From Austropuccinia psidii (lineage: Eukaryota; Basidiomycota; Pucciniomycetes; Pucciniales; Sphaerophragmiaceae), in assembly GCA_023105745.1 (NCBI GenBank), contig JALGQZ010000001.1, positions 62,780,937 through 62,844,936 on the forward strand: a stretch of DNA of 64,000 nt. Reading direction: 5' to 3'. Made by a program: the position numbers and the translations under genes. The notes beneath the pieces were generated by a model. The model ran no database searches. It saw nothing but the letters and a program-made list of their open reading frames with translations, and was not told the origin of the DNA. Within the stretch, counting starts at the first letter, position 1, and every line of letters begins with the position of its first letter. Positions 49,951-64,000 of the stretch are shown here, piece after piece.

Positions 49951-51908
49951 TTTGCGAAGGTTTGATACCTCCTGATGAATCAAGTCATAAACCCTTAGAA
50001 TAAATTCCATTTCAACTGTGATTAAATTTCGCATAAACTTAACACTCCATTCCGAGAGTGAAGGACTTTGGACGAGTCCGTAGCCCTTTCAAACGAGACT
50101 CCTTTACCCGCTCAAATTGAATCCTTTCAATTTATTTGCATCTCAATTTATCCAGTTTGACTAAAATGTTACTATAATTTCTGCAATTCAATTTAATTTT
50201 GTCATTCCAAAAATTTAAAATTTCATATTTCATACTCAAGTCAAATTTCTATGTGTAAAACACACACAATTCACTTTAATTTACTTAAATTTATCACCAA
50301 TCTTAAGGCTTTTCATAAAAGAGCTTTTTTTTTTCGTTTCAAAAGAAGCTCAGAGGAGTTTTTTCTTTTTCTGAAAAAGTTTCTACTTTATTTGCCTTCA
50401 AGCCAATTTGAAGATTAACAAAAGAAGCAAAAGAGGTAGTCTGGGTACAAAAACAATCCTTTCCGAGTTTTACATAAAAAAATATCTTTTTTTCAAAATT
50501 TATTCCTCTTATCATCTTTTATTCACACAGAAATGCAAATTTATGGGATACCCTTTGAGGGGCAGCAGTTGAAATTCTTACCCTCATTTTTGGCTACCAA
50601 ATTTGCTTCCGAAAAAACTGTCCTACAGATGTAATTTGATCATGAGCAACCTCATGGATATTCTGTACAAAAAAAAGAAAAAAAATCAAACCACAGATTC
50701 CATTTGATTTCCTTTTTCAAACCTCAATTTTATAATCCTGTAATATCAAATAGAAAAAATCAGTTTAGAGAGGCAAAAAGTAAGGCCTTTGTGAGGTTTA
50801 AAGTGAGTGATCGATTTATTACTAGTAAATCTCTGATAGGAGAGTCCAAGGACTTATGAGTGAGTTTTCAGAGGATGCTTATGAATTTATAACTAGTTTG
50901 CATATAATATTACAAAACATTTCAACCTAGAGTTTATTGAAGATTTCATCAAAAAAGGAAACTATCTTTGGATTTTTCTCAAGGTTAAAAAAACCTTTTC
51001 ATGAACCAACCCAATAATTCACACCAAAACTAATTTTAAACACATACAGAAATTATTTTCAAAAACTATAATTAAGCTAAATAAATTCAAAACTTTGATA
51101 ATTTTCAAGTTTTAATACTTTAATTCATAAGATCTTTATTACAGCTTTTATAGAGCTTAGTTGCTCTACAAACACAAAAGAAATCCTACATTATTTTGTA
51201 ACATGGGAAACTTTGAGATTTGCTCCAAGCAAAGTGCCATGAATTTAGGTAAGACAATTTTTCAAAAATCCAAAGCCAGTTTCTGTTTTGGCGTTTTTGG
51301 GGGAACAATTCTGAGATGGACATGCATTCACCAATCTTCTTGAAAAAAAAAAGGTAAATCCTTTCAAACGGGAGTTTGAGCTCAATGTCCAAAAGGGGGG
51401 ATTGTTCAATATACTTTCTTGGTGAAAGTGGCCTTTGATAGAAAACCAAGTTATACTTGATCCAATTTATTTAATGTCATACTTCATTGGAAAAAATCCG
51501 AACAATTTTCCCACAAAAATAAACTCAAGGCACAATTATGAATTATTCAAGATATAAATTTATCATTTAAACGTTTGCGAGTTAATCATAATTATACATT
51601 AGAAAAAACTTGTTTGACATCTGAAGATCAAAAAATGAAGCAAGTTATAGCAGTCATGAAAAGATGGGAGCGACCCTGATGAACGATAAAAAAAGGTGAT
51701 TTGTTCCACTAAGGCAGGACTTCTGGATGTCACGTTCAACCCTATACTAAGTATTAAAAATTGACTTTTTTGTAGCTTATTACTGTTTCATTCTCTTCGA
51801 AATCAAACGCCAAATATTCAAAAATTTCAAAAACACAAGAAACAACATTATTAAACTTAAACTTTGACGTTAACTCATCACATGGTGTATTTTGTTTAGT
51901 TAAATCAA
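49951..51908. other. Host-like intergenic DNA downstream of DBP8
   Basis: CpG content rises here compared with the left side. I recognise no gene. A minus-strand run ending at a TAG (50596-50594) preceded by a pyrimidine tract and TACAG could be a terminal exon, but the only companion exon would leave a 29-nt intron. An 87-codon minus-strand frame (51449-51186) lacks motifs. Confidence 0.35.
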
Positions 51909-53749
51909 TCATACTAACTCAAGTCTCCTCTTCTTGTCTAATTCTTTATGTTTTCTTTTATTGATTTTTTGTCGTTGTCCAAATTTGCTTTCGTCCAACT
52001 CCTGCCAAAAAAAAAAGGAAAAAAAATCTGACCATCAATCCAAGAAAAACCCGATCTTGAAAAATAATGAATGAGTGTTTCTGATACAAACCAATTGAGC
52101 TTCTCTTTTTGCTTTGGAGACGGGGCCTAAATAATCTAACACCCGATTTTCTGAAAACTTAATTTCTTCTAGTTTTCCGTCGATATGTTTTTCAATTTTC
52201 AATACACATTGAACGTCATGTTCACCAACTAGACTAATGCTAATTCCATCACCTTCACCTCCTTGGTTTTTTCGTGCTGTTCTACCGACTCGGTGAACGT
52301 ATTCATCTGGGTTTAAAGGCAAGTCGTAGTTGATGACCGCTTTGACTTGCTTCAGGTCCAAACCCCTTGATCCAAGTTCGGTTGAAATTAAGAGTGGAAC
52401 TTGACGTTCTTCAAATTCTCGAATGGAATCTAATCGTTGTATCTGGCCAAGGTTAGAATGCAGTGAGCGAGAAGGGATGGGGTGGGGCAATTGAGACGAA
52501 TCGAATAATAAACGTAATTGCTCAGCCGTTCGAGTTTTAGAAACAAAGATGATGGTTTGAGGCAGTTTTGAAATAGGATCCGGCTCATCATCCTCATTGA
52601 TTAGTCGATTGGCTCGATTAGAAAACTTGATCCGCTTAAACTGTTTGGTTTTTTGTGGTTTTTGTGGTGGTAGTGGTAAACCAGTCAGATCGCAGAGGTT
52701 TAATAAGAGATAATAAAGGTAAACGTCTTTGACTTGAGAGGGAATAAGTGAATAAAACTGTTTGAGAGTGGGAGGGAGATTGATGCTGGGTCAGGTGATA
52801 TGACAAAGGCCAATTAGATTAATTGATTATTATTATTTTGAAAAAAATCAAAACCATGCTTACCGGCTAGGACCACAAAGATGGATAATAGGTTTTTGTT
52901 TGCCGGGAGGGGGTGTTTTTTCTAGTAGGGCCAAGACGGCATCCGTAAGGGTAGCGGTAAAAAGTAAGGTCTGACGATTAGCAGGAGGGGGTAGTTGATG
53001 GTTGATAAGGTAAGACAATGGATCAGCGAAAGTGGGAGTCAAAAGCCGATCTGCTTCATCGAGGACCTAAAGAGGTAAAACCGAAGAAAAAAATATAAAA
53101 AATTTGATCCAGATGGAGAAGGAGTGAAAGACAATCTTACAAGGTATTTACAACGCCTAAGGTCCCATCTGCCGATTTCACCTTGAGTACTTTTTAAGTG
53201 ATCGACCAAGCGGCCGGGGGTGGCAATGATGATATGAGGACGATTATTAAGATTGATAGATTGAGCAATCATGTCCATTCCACCAACAATGACTGAATGA
53301 CTGAAACCTGGGACAGCTAAAGAACCAAGAACTTTGAGTTGAGAGCCAATTTGAAATGCTAATTCACGAGTAGGAGTAAGGATTAAACCAAAGCAACAGG
53401 TTGGATCCTTTGCTAAATCTTGCAAGATTGGAACAGCGAAAGCTATTGTCTTTCCTGAACCCGTATGAGAAGATCCAATGCAATCCCGTCCTGAAGCAAA
53501 GAAAACGATAAAAATTGGAATTTATTTATCGATTATTTTTATTTTTACGATTTTTAATAGGGAAATGAAATATTAACCTGCAAGGATATCAGGGATGGCA
53601 TTTTTTTGAATTTCAGTTGGAATGGTGATTGAGAGTGCATTTAGAGCAGATATAAGTGAAGGTTGAAGTCCCAAGGAAGCGAACGTAGCAGGTTTTTGGC
53701 TTGAAGTGACTGTTGATATGATAGTTTTGGAATGATTGGGTGAATCCAT
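51909..53749 (-). CDS. DBP8: ATP-dependent RNA helicase DBP8 (DDX49 family), 5 exons
   Basis: DEAD-box helicase of the Dbp8/DDX49 group, a nucleolar protein required for 18S rRNA and 40S subunit maturation. Exons 53749-53578, 53490-53141, 53066-52864, 52785-52092 and 52001-51909 join in phase to 503 aa; introns are 87, 74, 78 and 90 bp, all GT-AG. Motif I is SSHTGSGKT (Lys71) where A-x-TGSGKT is usual; PTRELA, GGMD and TPGRL follow. DEAD is at 177-180, motif III TAT at 211-213 (SAT in most), motif V near SRGLDL and motif [10 protein letters not shown] at 406-413. A low-complexity insert ([15 protein letters not shown]) precedes motif IV, explaining the length over yeast Dbp8. The basic C-terminus is typical. 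The start is the only Met before the Q-motif region that keeps the phase. Confidence 0.95.
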
Positions 53750-54791
53750 AACGAATTAGATTAATTCTTGTTCCGATTGAGAAGTTCTTGATCGTCAGTT
53801 TCTTGAAGATTTATAATCCATCAAGATTAAATTGGATAAGTAGTTAAAGATTATCGAAACATTTGAGTATGAATTTAAAATCGTGGCTGGTAAAATAGAA
53901 TGGCAGACAGGTCATGAGAAATAAAAAACTTTGCAAACGAGTTGATTTGAATTATATCTCAAAATTATTTCTACATGCGCTCAAAATTACCTCAATTTAC
54001 AAAAATTCTGCGACAGTATCATCATTGTAACTACTCCTTTTGTTCATTATTTATCTTTCAAAAGAAATCATCCATTGCTTGATGTGTTGACAGCTGAACA
54101 GAAACAATTTTTCTTTTCTGTTTATGCTTGATATATGATGTCAAATCACCAATCTCTTAAATGAAAGTAAAATTAATTAACGTAATTATTACTAATGACT
54201 TTTCAGCTTTTTCAACTTGAGGCATTTTTACATTGGCTTCATTGGGGCCATGTAATGGCTAATAAAGCCTATGATAAGGTATGAAGGTCTAGATTTGTCT
54301 ATTTTTCAGCAAAAAATACATGCAGTCGTATCAAATAACAAAGGATGCAATATAGTGCCTGCCTCAAAATTTTCATAAGCTTGATTTTCTTCATCTCCTT
54401 AGGTACGTGATTTTTGGTTAGCTACAAAGCCTTGAAAAATGGTTTTATTCAATTGGTGTGAATTCCAAAATTATCATCTTGTTTCGTAAATAAGATTAGT
54501 AGTTTTTATTATGGTGTGGTTTTGTTGGACAAATCTGAAATAAAGCTTATGTTTTTGAGCTTCAACTGTCGAAATAAACAAATTATTAAAATAAAATATC
54601 AATATCCTCTTTGTTCCAAGAAATCAATTATTACTGTCCATTAAGTTGTAACTATCTTTTATTTATCCGATTCTCCATTTTTTTCGATAAAAAAAAGAAA
54701 TATTCAAAAAGTAGTAATCCAAGAAACATGTTTCTCTGTAGGCTATACTATTGCTAAGCAAAAAAAAAAAGCCCAATTTTGTTCCAGGGTA
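53750..54791. other. Intergenic region between DBP8 and the AGC kinase
   Basis: Both neighbours are on the minus strand, so this holds the kinase 3' end and the DBP8 promoter. No further gene or structured RNA recognised. Confidence 0.5.
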
Positions 54792-57411
<2,620 letters not shown>

Positions 57412-59252
57412 CTCAAGGAATTTATTAAGAATTTATTATTTCTTTTGAATTTCTTTGATGAGTTTTATTTATGAAAATTTAATAAAAATTTAATAAAAAT
57501 TTAGAAATTTATCTTTTTGAGTTGGAATCTTAAAGATTTCTTCATGGAAGGTAGTGAATATAAAATTCTCAACTAAAGCAAGGGGTAAAATTATCAACTT
57601 GGGCTTAAATTGATGGAATAAATATAGCTTCTTAAGCTTATCTTAACTGGGCTATTACATTTAAAAGAATTAAATTCTTAAAAACTTTTTCATGATTAGG
57701 CGATTTAGAATTAATGATGAGTATTTTTTTTTAAATTAGACATATTCTAACTTGTAACTAAAAAATTAAAATTGGGTCTACTTGCTGTACAGTACACTGT
57801 ACTGTAATATGTACAGAAAACAATACAACCCAACTCAAAATATTTAAAACTTTGAGATGAGTGAGATGGATTTAAAAAAAAAAAAATAGATTTTAATCAA
57901 AAAAATGTTAATTTGATTTTTTATTACTGTTGTTGTGACGTTGACTTAGTAGATTTGAAAAAATAAAAATAAAAAATTTAAAAATTTAATTCGGATTTAT
58001 CATAAGTTTCAAGCAAAATCAATAAAATTTATATGATAATTGATCATTTAATCAAAAATGATTATGACTTAGTTTCTTTTCAAAAATTAAACAATTTTTT
58101 AAAATAATTCAAAACCATAAAGATAAATGATCCTGAGAAATTAACTTAAAAATTATTAAAGTAAACTTAACAGGTTAAAAATTATTTGACATAAAAAAAA
58201 AAAAAACAATCTAAACAAACTTTGTATTGATTATAAAAAAATTAAACTACAAATTCTATTTTTTTGTTGTTTTTTTCTAAAAAAAAATAAAATAAAAAAC
58301 GGTATTTTTTAAATTTATTTTTGTTATAATTATTTTTTAAAATTTTGGTGATTTTTATAATAAGAAAAAATAAATAAATTTAATTAAAATCTTTCAAAAA
58401 TATTAAATTCATTTTATTCTAATATAAAAATTAAATTTTTTGATCAAAAAAAATAATTGAATTTAAGGTATTGTTAAATGGATTTTTGAGTTACCCCAAG
58501 ATATTTTTGTTCTGATTTTTTTTTTGCTTTTTCTTTTGTTATAAAATAACCCTTCTATAACAATTCCCCTTCCCCTCCCTCTTGAAAAATAACTAAATTA
58601 AAAATTAACTTTTGTTTTGATCTTTGGATATATAATTAAAACTTTTAAATGTGAAATTCTATACAAAAAAATAATAATTTAAATTTCAAAAATAATCATA
58701 AAGCATTTTTGTATAAAATTCAAAAAATCTCATATATTATTTTTGATTTTAATTACAACAAGACTCAACAAAAAAAGGAAATGTGATTATCTTGTTTTTT
58801 TGAAAAGAATCATTAACTATATATCTTTAAAAAATTTATCTTTATTTATCTTTAAAATTACTTTAAATTAATTTTTTTATAAAAATCAATAATAAAAAAA
58901 TATTAATTCCAACTTAATTCAAACTTACTTATAAAAGGGACCTATTAAATCAACATTTTATTATTCCAAATACAACATCAATTTATTAAAAAAAAAAGAA
59001 CCACTGTAAAATTTATAAAACAATAAGAATCATATTTAAATCCATAAAATTTTCAATTGGAGTCAATATTTTGAAGAAAGGAATATAAAAACTCAATTTT
59101 ATGATTATATATAATAGAAATATTACATGAAAGTTTTTTTTCAAGAAATTGTAAGCCTTTATTAAATTATAATATTATTCCTAATCTTAAATTTTTCTTA
59201 TGTAAAATGAAAAGAAATAGATGTTTATTATTTATATTAACCTCATTTATTT
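57412..59252. other. AT-rich upstream region of the kinase gene
   Basis: Long A and T runs (for example 58190-58205 and 58255-58310), no gene. Holds the kinase promoter; a perfect palindrome lies 377 bp upstream of its ATG (next entry). Confidence 0.5.
57788..57806. promoter_or_regulatory. Palindrome TACAGTACA-C-TGTACTGTA upstream of the kinase
   Basis: Perfect 9-bp inverted repeat around one central C. An extra GTACAG lies at 57811-57816 and CTGTACAG overlaps the left edge. Dyad symmetry of this size suits a dimeric DNA-binding protein, but no factor is known to me for it. Regulatory role is inference. Confidence 0.35.
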
Positions 59253-61058
59253 TGTGATCCTTGAGGTATATTTTAAATACTCAAATAGGCCACAATTGAT
59301 ATTTAAATAAATTATAAACTATGAATAACCCATAATTCATGCATAAATCCAAAATTTAACTATTTTTATTTAAGAATAGATGAATAAATTTTTTTGTGAG
59401 TAATTAAATCCATGGATTTAAGACCAAATTTTGTTTCTAAAAAAAATTTACCTAGGCTAGCTCAATAGAGTTAATAATGTTAAATTAAATCTATGAGGTG
59501 GTAATATTGAAAATACTTCAATACAACATCATCAATAAAACATAAAAGAATTTTGAAAAGTTTTGTTTTTCTCAATTTAATGCCAAAATAATGGAAATGT
59601 GAGAAATCCCATGTTGCATATGCACTAATCTTAGTGTTATGAATTTTTTTGGCACTTAAAATTACAGTATTATTAAATACAGGTTTGGTACACCCATAAT
59701 GGATATTAGTATTTAAGCCTGAATTACTATTTTTGGTGTGAAAATAGTTAAAGGGGACAAAAGACATCAAAGAGAGCCAGGGTACCCAACTTCTGAGGTC
59801 TTTGAGGCATTGATAGTTCTAAAGATTGAATCTATGGCTGATTGTTTCCCAATTAGTACACTAAACCTTTTTTGGGAAATTGGTTACCAAGTTTAAGTCC
59901 CATTAGATTATAAGAAAATAGCAAATAAGTTGCTATTTTGATGTGACAAGGAGTTAATGAGCTACTCTGACTCCTGTAACCATGACAATTCTTAATTATT
60001 TTACATTTATAAGAATTAAATTAGTAATAAAAACCCTCCCTTTTTTGACTAGTATCCATTCATTTAACTCATGAAAACAAGCTAAAACTGTGCTATTTTC
60101 AATTCTACATAGAAATAATTTAAAAACTTCAAAAATTCATTCAAAATAAAATTATTAATGAATCTTTCTGAAACTTTAAGTACCAATTGATAATGGTATG
60201 ACTCATAAAGAAACCAAAAAAAATTGTGGTATAATAAGTAAAATGAAAAGTTTTACTTACAGTCCATTTTTGATGATTCCATACAAAAAACTGAATATTC
60301 AAAAATTCAAAGAAAATACAACCTATGATGAAATTTCCAATAACATTAATAAATTTGAGAAATTAATTTTTATTTAAAAATAAAAGAAGATTTAAAGTTT
60401 TTACTCCTTTTATTCTTAAACATAAATGGGTTGGTAGTTATGTAAAAGCTTCAGTTAAGTAATTATGATAATCTTATGTGACAATAAATGATGAAATCAT
60501 TAATCCAAAAAGTTTTATTGTTTTATCACTAACTGGTTTTTCAGTTTTCTCCAAGGAATGCCTCTGTGAGCTGTCTTAGACTTAAAAGAGGCCTACTCTT
60601 GCTGTTTTTTCAAAATCATCTTATTATCCAACTATACCATTATTACCAACCAGTAAGTATTAGTTAAAACTTTTCTTGAGTGTTTTAATTCTTTCAGAAT
60701 CAATCAGAAAGATGTGAAATTGTAGAAATCAACTATATATTGTTGTAGTATTTTTATAAGTCAATTTTGATCCTTTAAATCCACAATTATATGTCAAATC
60801 TCTCTACCAATCTCTTTCTAAGGTTCATTGGAGTATTATTGAGTGATTTATTATTAATTCTTAAAGCATATTAAATACTTCTTGTAATTGATTCTTATAG
60901 ACAATCACTGCTTACTGTTATAAATACTAGTAGTGTATAACAAGTAAAAGAAATAGTTAATTAATTAATTATTTAATTCTAGTTATAATCAATTTTTTTA
61001 TTATATTTCATTTTGCTTAATAGTAATATTATCAAAAGTTTCATAGACAGATCTTACA
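59253..61058 (+). repeat. Solo LTR, family 1, 1806 bp, with TATTT target duplication
   Basis: Runs from TGTGATCC to ATCTTACA, colinear with the LTR at 3132-5038 (shared block near 59755-59795, final CAGATCTTACA). Flanked by TATTT at 59248-59252 and 61059-61063. Every ACGT of the parent LTR that I compared is ATGT or ACAT here, so it is an old, CpG-decayed copy. The 96-codon minus-strand frame inside (59770-59480) corresponds to the same LTR segment in other copies and is not a gene. Confidence 0.92.
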
Positions 61059-61063
61059 TATTT

Positions 61064-63337
61064 TTAGGACCACATATTTCATTAATTGAAATATGAACCA
61101 TTGTTTTTTTTATAGATTCTTTATTTTTAAATATAATACATCAAATTACTACCTTTACAGTAATTTAGGGAATTATTAATTTGATATATTGAAAAAAACT
61201 TGTTAATATGCAATAATTTCTTTAAGCCACAATAATGAAATATCTATATGCAAAATGGTATTTCACTTACTATTAAGTTATCTATTAGACTACCATTTTG
61301 AATGATTACTTTCATCTAAATTAAAATTTTATTTTCATCAAGTATTATCTTAATTAGTAAGAATAGGTGAATTTGAAAAGTGACTTAAATGAACTAATAA
61401 TAAGAAATAATTCTTTAATGAAATCTTGACCAATTCTTGTTTTGTGAAACATTTGACTATAAAGCATAAACCAAGGAAGTCCTCCATACAAATTTTTCAA
61501 AAAAAAAACCATGAAAATTTATACCAGTACATAAAGACTACATAAATTTTTGAATTTGATATTACCATAAATTATATATTGTATTGAAGAACTATTTGAT
61601 TCCATCCTTTGAGATTGAAATAGGAATTTCATATAAAATTTAATGGAAGGATAATTTTTTCAAAAATATTTTTACTACTACTTATTTTTATCAAGATTAA
61701 TTTTATATAGTTTCAATTTTAAATTAAATTAATTTTTTGAAATATATTGGAAAACTTATTTGTTAAAATCTTATGTCTCATACATTATACAAATTAATTA
61801 AAAGTTTTTCTTTAATATTCAAAACAATAAAATCAAAATTAAAGGATTTAAAATTTTAATTTAAAAAATTGAAAATTAACTTAATCAATTAATAAAATTC
61901 TAAATTCTTAATTTAAAAATAATCTTCAAAAATTGAGCTTGATTGTAAAGTTTTTTTTTTTTTTCATTCAATTTAATTAAATTTCAAGCTAGATAATATA
62001 GAAGAATTGTGGTTTAAAAAAATGAAATTTATTCAAATGATGTATTTAATTTTTTTTTTAAAAAAGATAAATAAATTGAAACTAATTGGGGGATTTTAAA
62101 AATTAATTAAAAAATAAATCAATAACAAAATTTCTTCCCCCTATCCCCCCCCCCCAAAAAAAAACAAAAACAACTTAAAAGAATAATATTTTCAAATTTC
62201 TTCCTTTAAAAAAAAATGAATTTTTAAATTAGAAAAATTGAAACTATTATTTTTTGAATCAAAATAATAATAATTGAATAATCATATTCAATCTTTTTTT
62301 ATAAATATCTTTTACAAGGATCAAAATTGAGAAATAAAAATGACTTTAAATTGATTCCAAAAAAGGCATTGAATTTCTAAGACTACCATGTAGAACATTA
62401 TAACTCCAGCTGCACTTAAAACCACACCCAGAGCCATTTGAAGGTACTGAAACAAGTTTGATCTCACCTAGCCTGAAAGCATTAACATAATATAAGTGTA
62501 TATTATATTATTAATGCAGTAAAGATATAAATTTGGTCTGTGACTTTCAATTTGCCTACCGCTGTAAGAATGTGCCATATCAAGTTCCACCACTATCAAA
62601 ACTCTTGGACATCTTAACACTGAACGCTGCACTCAAACTCCGCCTTGGACTTTTACAGGCTCTTGATGGGAATTTAATTGTGCCATTGAAATGAGCAAGA
62701 CCTAGAGTTTGATGTCCATCTGTAACTTTCCAGGATCTCAATATTTATTTTTTATGAAAAATTCACTTTCAAAGTGTCAAAAAAAAAAAAATTAAGATAC
62801 TGATTATAAAAATCTAAGTCAAAAGACATTTTACTGTATTTTTCGAATTGACATATCTTTCAATCTTATAAAGATTTCTTTTAAGTTAATTATTTAGACA
62901 AAATGGTCTTTTCTTTTTTTTTTTTTTTTGGAAACATAATTTTAATGTTTTTTGATCTTCTTAATTAAATTAAATAAAAAAAATTTCTCACCAAGATCAA
63001 AAAAAATTAAATTTAAAAGTCTTTGCTGAAAATCATGATTTTTTTTTTTTTTTTTGTCAAGGCTTAAGGAAATTTTTCAATTTTAAATTATGATTAACTG
63101 ACTCAAACTAATCAAATCTTGTTTGTTTCTTTTTAGTTTTTTTTTTTTTTCGATGAGAGATTTAAGAAGATTCAAGATTTTTATGGAATAATTCACTCTT
63201 AAAATACTTTTTTTTAACTTATTTTTGTCATTTAAAAATCTAGTTTTTTTTTTTTTTTGATAATTTTTTTTTTGTCTTTTAAATTTCTCGAGATTTGATC
63301 ATAGGCCAATCCAGCCTGCTAAATAATCTAGAAGGTG
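61064..63337. other. AT-rich intergenic region upstream of ARO7
   Basis: No gene assigned. Contains an isolated run of 11 C (62145-62155) beside an A run, several T runs of 10-18 bases (62910-63260), and a G/C-richer island at about 62390-62740. The minus strand of that island has a short open stretch (SWKVTDGHQTLGLAHFNGT) that may be an exon or gene fragment. The last 200 bp should hold the ARO7 promoter. Confidence 0.45.
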
Positions 63338-64000
63338 ATGGAGAAACATGATCCATTGAATTTGCAAGTTATCCGTCAAACTCTCATGAGATTAGAGGAT
63401 ACCATTATTTTTCGTCTGTTTTTTTTTTGTTTCAAATCATTTCGTAGGATCATTTTGACTGACTTGATGTTTCCGATGGGATTGGCTTGATCGTAATACA
63501 ATCTGATGTGCTCCTTCAGTCTTAATCGAACGTGCTCAATTTGCTTATAATCCCATCATTTATGAGGACTCTTCCAAGTTCTTTCAATTGAATAACATTG
63601 AAAAAGATCAAAAAGACCTTTCATTCCTTGATTGGATCCTAAAGCAGACTGAGATCACTCATGGTACGTCTTCCTCGTCTTTATTTTCTTGGATTTTATC
63701 AGTTATTGATCTACTTCATTCTTCATAGCAAAGGCTAGGCGATATGAGGCCCCTGACGAATACCCTTTTACTTCGTCTCAGCAACTTCCCCCTTCACTTT
63801 TGCCTCCTCTTCATCCACCAGTTTATCTTCACTCAAATAATATCAACTTCAATCCAATCATTAAAAATTTTTATATAAATCATATTGTACCTATTCTAAC
63901 CCAGAGATCAGATAAGCTAACTGATGATGGTCAATATGGTAGTTCAGCCACAAGAGATGTCGAAATTTTACAAGCTGTCTCTCGTCGAATTCATTATGGT
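63338..64000 (+). CDS. ARO7: Chorismate mutase ARO7, 5' part (3 exons seen, runs off window)
   Basis: AroQ-type chorismate mutase, converting chorismate to prephenate, the first committed step to Phe and Tyr. The yeast enzyme is a dimer inhibited by Tyr and activated by Trp. Exons 63338-63413, 63520-63663 and 63729 to beyond 64000 join in phase (introns 106 and 65 bp; the first donor is GTCTGT, the second GTACGT). 164 residues are in view of about 260-280. The start MEKHDPLNLQ leads into VIRQTL with Arg13, equivalent to the yeast active-site Arg16. Further conserved blocks are LEDTIIF, LIERAQFAYNP, FLDW, RRYEAPDE and GSSATRD (144-150, Arg149 equivalent to yeast Arg157; Gly-Ser is the effector-site pair), then SRRIHYG at the window edge. 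No signal peptide, so this is the metabolic rather than a secreted effector-type enzyme. Confidence 0.95.

Noticed and set aside
50065..50095. GACGAGTCCG...AAACGA, reminiscent of a hammerhead ribozyme
   Set aside because: The required CTGATGA core and the order of stems are absent.
50594..50737. Possible last two exons of a minus-strand gene (ending GQFFRKQIW)
   Set aside because: The implied intron would be 29 nt, far below the 65-149 bp of the other introns here, and no upstream exon was recognised.
51186..51449. 87-codon minus-strand frame
   Set aside because: No recognised domain, no splice partners, and it crosses a long A/T run.
51677..51682. TGATGA like a C box of a C/D snoRNA
   Set aside because: No D box (CTGA) at a suitable distance and no terminal stem.
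62145..62155. Run of 11 C next to A runs
   Set aside because: Unusual for the composition but too short to be a telomeric or quadruplex-forming array; could also be a homopolymer sequencing error.

Overview
The window looks like a TE-rich piece of a rust-fungus (Pucciniales) genome. Three genes carry short GT-AG introns of 65-149 bp. They sit in or next to very AT-rich DNA filled with decayed Ty3/Gypsy retrotransposons, a Mutator-like (MULE) transposase relic and long (1.8-2.15 kb) AT-rich LTRs. Several retroelement proteins resemble high-copy hypothetical proteins I remember from the myrtle rust Austropuccinia psidii. That species call is an inference from memory and was not searched.

Layout. 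1-17.35 kb is a nested stack of LTR retrotransposons. Gypsy element 1 (3' half of pol plus its 3' LTR, 3132-5038) sits inside the reverse-transcriptase region of Gypsy element 2 (pol 5039-7564 and 9478-9552, 3' LTR 9671-11643). Element 2 is also interrupted by a reverse-oriented solo LTR (7565-9477, perfect 5-bp target duplication). Element 2 in turn sits inside the integrase/chromodomain region of a chromovirus, element 3 (chromodomain at 11645-11929, long 3' region, polypurine tract and LTR from 16725). The 3' region of element 3 carries a broken antisense gene with a Zn2Cys6-like cysteine pattern and another solo LTR (14102-16055). 17.5-19.8 kb is a degenerate MULE transposase with an OTU cysteine-protease tail. 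19.8-50 kb is old, rearranged Gypsy material: a divergent LTR, a gag/protease/pre-RT relic of a fourth Gypsy lineage ('family D', 23.2-27.4 kb), an element with both LTRs on the minus strand (element 4, about 28.3-39.0 kb), an 81-bp minisatellite, a family D RT-RNase H-integrase relic (44.8-47.2 kb) and a truncated LTR.

From about 50 kb the sequence is host-like, with more CpG, and holds three conserved genes. The DEAD-box helicase DBP8/DDX49 (minus strand, 5 exons, 503 aa) acts in 18S rRNA processing. An Sch9/Sck-type C2-AGC kinase (minus strand, 11 exons, 591 aa) is a TOR-pathway nutrient kinase. The 5' part of chorismate mutase ARO7 (plus strand, 3 exons seen) runs off the right edge. A solo LTR (59253-61058, perfect TATTT duplication) lies between the kinase and ARO7. 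The helicase, the S6K-like kinase and an aromatic amino-acid enzyme all belong to growth metabolism, but nothing here suggests a physical cluster beyond ordinary neighbours.

All retroelement reading frames in view are broken by stops, frameshifts or lost catalytic residues, so no autonomous element is present inside the window. I found no tRNA, rRNA or CRISPR array.
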